A DNA stretch of 64,000 nt from Saccharothrix saharensis (GTDB lineage: Bacteria; Actinomycetota; Actinomycetes; Mycobacteriales; Pseudonocardiaceae), in assembly GCF_006716745.1 (NCBI RefSeq), contig NZ_VFPP01000001.1, forward strand, positions 2,790,001 through 2,854,000, written 5' to 3'. A program made the translations under genes and the position numbers. A model generated the notes under the pieces. It was not told the DNA's origin and did not search any database. It saw only the letters and a program-made list of their open reading frames with translations. Below, one piece after another: positions 58,161 to 64,000 of the stretch (positions are counted from its first letter, which is position 1; each line of letters opens with the position of its first letter).

Positions 58161-61127
58161 GTGCCCACGCTGCTCGTCGCCAACCGGGGAGAGATCGCCG
58201 TCCGGGTCCTGCGCGCCGCCGCCGACCTCGGCTGGCGGACCGTCGCCCTGGTCACCGACTCCGACGACGCCCACGGCAGGCACGCCGACCGCGCGGTCCG
58301 GCTGCAGGGCTCCTACCTGGACGTGGACGCCGTGCTCGCCGCCGCCGACGGCTGCGACCTGGTGCACCCCGGCTACGGGTTCCTGGCCGAGAACGCCGGG
58401 TTCGCCCGCCGCTGCGCCGAGGCCGGGCTGACGTTCGTCGGACCACCGCCGGAGGTGCTGGAGCTGCTCGGCGACAAGAGCCGGGCCCGCGCCCTGGCCG
58501 CCGAGGTCGGCGTGCCCGTGCTGGCGGGCGCGGAGGACGGGTTCGAGGACTTCTTCCGGCGGCACGGCGCGGTGGTCGTGAAGGCCGTGGCCGGTGGCGG
58601 CGGCAAGGGCGTGCGGGTGGTGCGCCGGCTCGCCGACCTGGCCGCGGCGGTCGAGCGCTGCCGGGCCGAGGCGCTGGCCGCGTTCGGCGACGGCACCGTG
58701 TTCGTGGAGGAGCTGCTGGAACCGGCGCGGCACGTCGAGGTGCAGCTGGTCGGCACCACGGTGCTCGGCGACCGGGACTGCTCGTTGCAGGTCCGGCACC
58801 AGAAGCTGGTCGAGGTCGCGCCCGCGCCCGGCCTGTCGGCCGACCTGCGGTCCGCGCTGCACGGCGCGGCGGCGACGATCGCCCGTGCCGTCCGCTACAC
58901 CGGGCTGGGCACGGTCGAGTTCCTGGTCGCGCCGGACGGCCGGTTCGCGTTCCTGGAGGCCAACCCGAGGCTCCAGGTCGAGCACACCGTCACCGAGCAG
59001 GTCACCGGGCTGGACCTGGTGCGCGCCCAGCTGCTGCTGGCGACCGAGGTCGAGCCGGACCTGACCCACACGCCGCGCGGCAGCGCGCTGCAACTGAGGG
59101 TGAGCCTGACGTCCACGGGACGGTTGTCGGCGTTCGAGCCGCCGACCGGACCCGGCGTGCGGGTCGACACGCACGCGTCCGTCGGCTACCGGGCGGGCCT
59201 CGGCTTCGACCCGCTGCTGGCCAAGGTCGTGGTGCACGCCGACGACCCGGACACCGCGCTGCGCCGCGCCCGCCGCGCGCTGGACGAGTTCACCGTGGAC
59301 GGTGCGCGGACCAACATCGGCTTCCTGCGCGGTCTCCTGGACCACCCGGACGTGTTGCAGGCGCACACGGGCCTGGTTGATTCGCTGCCCCGTGAGGACA
59401 CCGGAGCGCGCGCTCCCGTGCAAGGCACCGTCGTCGCCATCGAGAACGGCACGGTCGTCGTGGAAGCGATGAAGATGCAGCACGTCGTGCCGATCGGTGA
59501 CGCGCGGGTGCTGGTCGAGGTCGGTGACACGGTCGCGGAAGGCGCGCTGCTCGCCGAGGGCGTGGACGTCGCCGTCGAGGAGAAGGCCGTCGAGGTCGAC
59601 CTGGACGACGTGCGAGCCGACCTCGCGGAAACGTTGGCGCGCCACGACTTCACGCGTCCCGAGGCGGAGGCCAAGCGGCACGCCGCGGGACGCCGCACGG
59701 TCCGGGAGAACATCGCCGACCTGTGCGAGGAGTTCGTGGAGTACGGCGGGCTGGCCATCGCCGCGCAACGCCGCCGCCGGTCGCTGGACGAGCTGGTCGA
59801 GCGCACCCCGGCCGACGGCCTGGTGGCGGGCGTCGGCACGGTGAACGGCGGCCGGGTCGTGGCGATGTCCTACGACTACACGGTGATGGCCGGCACGCAG
59901 GGCCTGCGCAACCACGCCAAGAAGGACCGGATGTTCGCGCTGGCCGAGCAGAAGCGGCTGCCCGTGGTGCTGTTCGCCGAGGGCGGCGGCGGGCGGCCCG
60001 GCGACACCGACCACGGCGGCGTCAGCGGGCTGGACTGCCTCGCGTTCCACCTGTTCGCCAAGCTGTCCGGGCTCGTGCCGCTGGTCGGCATCGCGTCCGG
60101 CCGCTGCTTCGCGGGCAACGCCGTGCTGCTGGGCACGTGCGACGTGGTCATCGCGACCCGTGACGCCACCATCGGCATGGGCGGCCCGGCCATGATCGAG
60201 GGCGGCGGGCTCGGCGTGTTCCGGTCGGAGGAGGTCGGGCCGGTCGACGTGCAGGTGCCCAACGGCGTGATCGACGTGCTCGTGGCCGACGAGGCCGAGG
60301 CCGTCGCGGTGGCCAAGAAGTACCTGTCGTACTTCCAGGGCCCGGTGGACGCTTGGGAGTGCGCCGACCAGCGGCGGCTGCGCCACCTCGTGCCGGAGAA
60401 CCGGGTTCGCGCCTACGACGTGCGGTCCGTGGTGGAGACCGTCGCCGACACCGGCTCGGTGTTGGAGCTGCGGCCCGGGTTCGGGCTCGGCATCGTCACG
60501 GCGCTGGTCCGGGTCGAGGGGCGGCCGCTCGGCCTGGTCGCGAACGACCCCGGCCACCTCGGCGGCGCGATCGACGCGGACTCCGCGGACAAGGCCGCGC
60601 GGTTCCTCCAGCTCTGCGACGCGTTCGACCTGCCGGTGGTGTCGCTGTGCGACACGCCGGGGTTCATGGTCGGGCCGGACGCCGAGCGCACCGCGACCGT
60701 GCGGCACCTGACCCGGATGCTCGTGGCCGGCGCGAACCTGGACGTGCCGTTCGGGTTCGTGGCGCTGCGCAAGGCGTACGGGCTGGGCGCGCAGGCGATG
60801 GCGGCGGGCAGCTTGAAGGTGCCGCTGTTCGCGGTGTCGTGGCCCAGCGGCGAGTTCGGCCCCATGGGGCTGGAAGGCGCGGTGCGGCTCGGGTACCGGC
60901 GCGAGCTGGACGCCATCGAGGACCCGGCGCAGCGCAAGGAGATGTTCGAGGCGATGGTCTCCGCCGCCTACGAGCACGGCAAGGCGCTCAACGTGGCCTC
61001 GGCGTACGAGATCGACGACGTGATCGACCCGGCCGACACGCGCCGCTGGATCACCACCCTGCTCACCGGACCCGACCCCGTCCAGGTCAGGACCGGCAAG
61101 AAACGCCCGTTCGTGGACACCTGGTGA
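58161..61127 (+). CDS. Single-chain acyl-CoA carboxylase (BC-BCCP-CT)
   Basis: 988 aa from GTG 58161 (AGGAGG upstream). Residues 1-400: biotin carboxylase with ATP-grasp KAVAGGGGKGVRVV and LEANPRLQVEHTVTEQVTG. Residues 405-475: BCCP with the biotinylation motif EAMKM (Lys438). Residues 520-988: carboxyltransferase with GRPGDTDHGGVSGLDC and LCDTPGFMVGPDAE. All three parts on one chain is unusual; most actinobacterial carboxylases split BC-BCCP and CT subunits. It likely carboxylates a specific acyl-CoA in the TetR-controlled pathway. Confidence 0.92.
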   Translation: MPTLLVANRGEIAVRVLRAAADLGWRTVALVTDSDDAHGRHADRAVRLQGSYLDVDAVLAAADGCDLVHPGYGFLAENAGFARRCAEAGLTFVGPPPEVLELLGDKSRARALAAEVGVPVLAGAEDGFEDFFRRHGAVVVKAVAGGGGKGVRVVRRLADLAAAVERCRAEALAAFGDGTVFVEELLEPARHVEVQLVGTTVLGDRDCSLQVRHQKLVEVAPAPGLSADLRSALHGAAATIARAVRYTGLGTVEFLVAPDGRFAFLEANPRLQVEHTVTEQVTGLDLVRAQLLLATEVEPDLTHTPRGSALQLRVSLTSTGRLSAFEPPTGPGVRVDTHASVGYRAGLGFDPLLAKVVVHADDPDTALRRARRALDEFTVDGARTNIGFLRGLLDHPDVLQAHTGLVDSLPREDTGARAPVQGTVVAIENGTVVVEAMKMQHVVPIGDARVLVEVGDTVAEGALLAEGVDVAVEEKAVEVDLDDVRADLAETLARHDFTRPEAEAKRHAAGRRTVRENIADLCEEFVEYGGLAIAAQRRRRSLDELVERTPADGLVAGVGTVNGGRVVAMSYDYTVMAGTQGLRNHAKKDRMFALAEQKRLPVVLFAEGGGGRPGDTDHGGVSGLDCLAFHLFAKLSGLVPLVGIASGRCFAGNAVLLGTCDVVIATRDATIGMGGPAMIEGGGLGVFRSEEVGPVDVQVPNGVIDVLVADEAEAVAVAKKYLSYFQGPVDAWECADQRRLRHLVPENRVRAYDVRSVVETVADTGSVLELRPGFGLGIVTALVRVEGRPLGLVANDPGHLGGAIDADSADKAARFLQLCDAFDLPVVSLCDTPGFMVGPDAERTATVRHLTRMLVAGANLDVPFGFVALRKAYGLGAQAMAAGSLKVPLFAVSWPSGEFGPMGLEGAVRLGYRRELDAIEDPAQRKEMFEAMVSAAYEHGKALNVASAYEIDDVIDPADTRRWITTLLTGPDPVQVRTGKKRPFVDTW

Positions 61128-61140
61128 AAGGGAACAGCAC

Positions 61141-62427
61141 ATGGTCACGACCGCTCCCCCCGAGCGGCGCACGTTGCGCAAACTCATGGCGGCCGGGCTC
61201 GTCGGCTCGTCGCTCGAGTGGTACGACTTCTTCATCTACGCGACCGCCGCGGCGCTGGTGTTCCCGAAGTTGTTCTTCCCCGAGGCGTCGCCGCTGGTCG
61301 GGTTGCTGCTGTCGTTCAGCACGTTCTGGGCCGGGTTCATCGCCCGGCCGGTCGGCGGGCTGGTGTTCGGGCACGTCGGCGACAAGTTCGGCCGCAAGCC
61401 CGCGCTGGTGACCTGCCTGGCGCTGATGGCGGCGGCTACGTTCCTGATCGGGGTGCTGCCGACCAGCGCGACGCTGGGTGTGGTGGCGCCGGTGCTGCTG
61501 GTGGTGCTGCGGTTCCTCCAGGGCATCGCGGTGGGCGGTCAGTGGGGCGGCGTCGTGCTGCTGCTGACCGAGACCGCCGGGCCGGGGCGGCGCGGGTTCG
61601 CGGGCACGTTCGGCCAGGCCGGCGTGCCGCTGGGGGTGATCCTGGGCAACGTGGCGTTCCTCGTCGTGGGTGCGACGGTGCCGCCCGCGTCGTTCGCGAC
61701 GTGGGGGTGGCGGGTGCCGTTCCTGGCGAGCGCGCTGCTGTTCCCCGTGGTGCTGTTCATCCAGCTGAAGGTGGAGGACAGCCCGGTGTTCCGGGAGATC
61801 AAGGAACGGCGCCCGGCCGGCCCGCCGCCCGCGCCGTTGAAGGAGGTGCTGCGGACGCACCGGCGGCCGGTGCTGCTGGGCGCGGGGTTGATGTTCGCGT
61901 CGAACGCCGTGTTCTACGTCAGCATCGCCGGCGTGCTCGACTACGCGACCCGTGAGCTGGGGTTGGCGCGCAACTCGGTGCTGGTCGTGACGCTGCTGTC
62001 GTCGCTGGTCAGCGTGCCGGTGATCCTGCTGGCGGGGCGTTGGTCGGACCGGCACGGCAGGCGTCCGCTGATCGTGGCGGGCGCGGTGTCGATGATCGTG
62101 TGGGCGTTCCCGTACTTCTGGTTGATCGACACCGCGTCGCTGGGGCTGATCTTCGTCGCGCTGGCCGTGTCGGGGGTGGGGTCGAGCCTGGTCTACGGGC
62201 CGGTGGCGGCGTACCTGGCGGAGCTGTTCGAGCCCCAGGTGCGGTACTCGGGCGCGTCGCTGGCGTACCAGTTGGCGTCCATCCTGGTCAGCGGCGGCAC
62301 ACCGTTCATCATGACCGCGTTGCTGGTGGCCACGGGCACGTCCCTGTCGGTTTCGGCGTTCCTGCTGGTCATGGGCGTGGTGACGCTGGCCTCGGTGCTC
62401 GGGCTGCGGGAGACGCACCGGGCTTGA
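61141..62427 (+). CDS. MFS transporter, MHS family
   Basis: 428 aa, 12 membrane helices. MHS-type signatures: GLVGSSLEWYDFFIYATAAA at the start, GHVGDKFGRKPALV (loop 2-3), FLQGIAVGGQWGGVVLL and RWSDRHGRRPLIVAG. MHS transporters import organic acids such as shikimate, alpha-ketoglutarate or benzoate with protons. It lies 13 bp after the carboxylase, so it is probably co-transcribed and supplies the pathway's substrate. Confidence 0.9.
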   Translation: MVTTAPPERRTLRKLMAAGLVGSSLEWYDFFIYATAAALVFPKLFFPEASPLVGLLLSFSTFWAGFIARPVGGLVFGHVGDKFGRKPALVTCLALMAAATFLIGVLPTSATLGVVAPVLLVVLRFLQGIAVGGQWGGVVLLLTETAGPGRRGFAGTFGQAGVPLGVILGNVAFLVVGATVPPASFATWGWRVPFLASALLFPVVLFIQLKVEDSPVFREIKERRPAGPPPAPLKEVLRTHRRPVLLGAGLMFASNAVFYVSIAGVLDYATRELGLARNSVLVVTLLSSLVSVPVILLAGRWSDRHGRRPLIVAGAVSMIVWAFPYFWLIDTASLGLIFVALAVSGVGSSLVYGPVAAYLAELFEPQVRYSGASLAYQLASILVSGGTPFIMTALLVATGTSLSVSAFLLVMGVVTLASVLGLRETHRA

Positions 62428-62571
62428 TTGAGACGAACGGCCGATTCTATTCCACGTGACCGCGACTACTTTCGAATCGTGTGACCGGTGCGCGATCCGA
62501 GAGGAGTTCGAGCATCATTCGACGACGCGGTAGTGAGAGCGGGAACGACTGCTGAGCGGCGAGGGGTGTGC

Positions 62572-63459
62572 TCACACGACCACACCCCTCCCTTTCAGCT
62601 CGATGCGCATCCCGAAGCTCTCCTGGTGCGGAACCGCGGTCGACTCGACGCCGAACACGGGCCTACCGCTCTCGTCCACGGCCCGGACCACTTCGAAGCC
62701 GTCGTCACCGTCGCTGAAGCCCAGCGGCTCGAAGTACGCGTCGGACCCCGGCGGGAGCGCGACCCGATGACGAGCCCGGACGACCGGGGTGCGGAACCTC
62801 AGCATGAAGTCGTCCGGGGTGTGGTCGCGCATGAGCGGCACGCACATGCCCGGCCAGTCGCACTCGACCACCACCCCGAAGGAACTCCCGCGCGGCAGTG
62901 CCGCGCGGAAGTGGATGATCAGCACGAACTTGCCCTCGGCCACCCACTCCGAGGTGGTCGTCAGCTTCGGACCGGGCAGGTCGTCCGCCTGCAGCTTGCG
63001 CGCCACCACGGCGACCCTGCGCCGGTGCTTGGCGGGTTGGGGCCATCCGCAACCGTGCTCCAGGCGCACCGCCCACAGACCGTCGACGAGCACGTGGGCT
63101 CGCATCGTGAGCCGTTTGCGCGTGTCACCGTTGGGCTCGACGGTGTAGAAGTCGTCCCAGTCCATCACCCGGTACTCCAGCGGGTCGTGGTCGGACGCCA
63201 GCTTGGTGTAGTGGGAGACGAGCCGCCGGTGGACCTCCAATCGACGAAGGGTCGCCCGGCGGTCGGCCAAGAGCACGAGCACGCCCGACAGGAGCACGAG
63301 CAGCGCCGCGACAAGGGCTCCGGCCTTGACCGCGGCGTTGCCCAGCAGCGCACCCAGGAGCACGGCGAAGGACAGGATGCCGAGCACGGCCTTCACGATC
63401 GCGGGGCTGCCCTCGGCCGCGAGGAGGTCGTCCAGCCAGGCGATGAACCGAGCGAGCAT
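62572..63459 (-). CDS. Membrane protein with large soluble domain, unknown
   Basis: 295 aa from ATG 63459 (AGGAGG upstream; a longer start at 63624 is less likely). Two adjacent helices near the start (IVKAVLGILSFAVLLGALLG and AGALVAALLVLLSGVLVLLA) are followed by a cytosolic domain of about 210 aa: VMDWDDFYTVEPNGDTRKRL, GKFVLIIHFRAALPRGSSFG. No family recognised. Convergent with the transporter and divergent from secA2. Confidence 0.65.
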   Translation of the reverse strand: MLARFIAWLDDLLAAEGSPAIVKAVLGILSFAVLLGALLGNAAVKAGALVAALLVLLSGVLVLLADRRATLRRLEVHRRLVSHYTKLASDHDPLEYRVMDWDDFYTVEPNGDTRKRLTMRAHVLVDGLWAVRLEHGCGWPQPAKHRRRVAVVARKLQADDLPGPKLTTTSEWVAEGKFVLIIHFRAALPRGSSFGVVVECDWPGMCVPLMRDHTPDDFMLRFRTPVVRARHRVALPPGSDAYFEPLGFSDGDDGFEVVRAVDESGRPVFGVESTAVPHQESFGMRIELKGRGVVV

Positions 63460-63671
63460 CCCGCCTCCTGGGAAGACCCGGCTACGTTCGAGCACCGAAG
63501 CGTAACGGCACGTAGTCACCGGCGAGGGCGCACTTCGACGGGAAAGGCCTGGGATTGGTGCTCCTGGCTCAGCGGACCGGAGTGCTCCACCGCCGGACGA
63601 CGGACCCCGCGAGTGAACTGTCAACCGGGTGACGTGCGGAACGTTGTGGACTTGCCGTACGTTGCCGTGCC

Positions 63672-64000
63672 GTGACCACTCTCCTGGGACGGTTCAAGCA
63701 GCGGCTGCGTCGGTTCGCGCAGAAGCCCGGCTCCGCCGACCTCACGCCCTACCGGAAGCTGCTCGAAGAGGTCAACGAGCAGGCCGAGCGCGTGAAGAAG
63801 CTCAGCGACGAGGAACTGACCGCCGCGGCGGCCGCACTGCGCGACAAGAGCGACTTCGGCCGCCCCGAGCTGGTGGAGGTCTGCGCGCTCGGCCGCGAGG
63901 CCGCCGACCGCGCGCTCGGCCTGCGCCCGTTCGACGTGCAGATCCTCGGCGCGCTCGGCCTCCTGGAGGGCCACGTGGTCGAGATGGCCACCGGTGAGGG
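63672..64000 (+). CDS. secA2: Accessory SecA2 translocase ATPase, 5' part only
   Basis: GTG 63672 opens a frame that runs to the window end without a stop. The visible 109 residues read LLGRFKQRLRRFAQKPGSAD, then a helix with LLEEVNEQAERVKKLSDEEL, then RALGLRPFDVQILGALGLLE and GHVVEMATGEG, entering the Walker A region of SecA. The N-terminus lacks the usual SecA1 start and matches the shorter actinobacterial SecA2 type. It powers export of a subset of proteins. The rest is outside the window. Confidence 0.85.
   Translation, partial: MTTLLGRFKQRLRRFAQKPGSADLTPYRKLLEEVNEQAERVKKLSDEELTAAAAALRDKSDFGRPELVEVCALGREAADRALGLRPFDVQILGALGLLEGHVVEMATGE

Noticed and set aside
57915-61235. 1106-aa open frame opposite the carboxylase
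   Set aside because: His/Gln/Arg-rich antisense shadow of the clear BC-BCCP-CT gene.

Overview
The window is a high-GC actinobacterial chromosome segment. Codon use is strongly GC3-biased, GTG starts are common, and it carries an actinobacterial integrative element in tRNA-Pro, a single-chain acyl-CoA carboxylase, Spo0M and an accessory SecA. Protein style and the intergenic hairpin repeats suggest the order Pseudonocardiales (Saccharothrix/Actinosynnema/Lentzea-like); this is inference, as no rRNA or other decisive marker is present.

Positions 1-24250 are an accessory, heavily eroded zone. It has MarR and MerR modules (the MerR regulator is divergent from a SnoaL-SDR-esterase operon). Around them lie decayed genes: an acyl-CoA synthetase and an alpha/beta hydrolase with several frameshifts, IS3, IS4 and IS630 remnants, a Vsr endonuclease stump and a tyrosine recombinase stump. 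Two copies of one IS element occur, at 8057-9239 (dead) and 22408-23584 (intact ends, one frameshift). In the middle is a defence-like block at 10918-18659: a Phd/RelE-like toxin-antitoxin pair, an 866-aa protein joining a Mrr-like nuclease fold, a NACHT NTPase and a membrane domain, and a divergent 1134-aa HTH-NACHT-HEAT-like protein.

Positions 24358-30618 hold an integrated element bounded by exact 49-bp direct repeats, one being the 3' half of tRNA-Pro(GGG). It encodes a HUH-type replication initiator, two small HTH/excisionase-like proteins and a tyrosine integrase in one overlapping operon, plus a divergent Xre regulator with a CutA-like gene. It has no visible FtsK/TraB transfer gene. 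A second, truncated integrase (23586-24245) abuts the left repeat, pointing to tandem accretion of elements at this tRNA.

From 30650 on the content is core chromosomal. It includes a LuxR-type two-component system, the cmk-plsC-der operon, a DUF1015 protein, a KhtTU-like K+/H+ antiport pair, a cytosolic-looking subtilase, a CmpX-like channel, and a STAS protein beside decayed RsbW-like and PP2C-like fragments. A GntR regulator with clear operators, a membrane/lipoprotein/VWA operon and secA2 (cut by the right edge) also lie here. A fatty-acyl catabolic regulon spans 46.8-62.4 kb: SDR-MaoC, acyl-CoA dehydrogenase-thiolase-SDR and fused acyl-CoA carboxylase-MHS transporter. These three transcription units share a CTAAGCGGTTGCTTAG-type palindrome with the divergent TetR gene at 56038, so one regulator probably controls them together.
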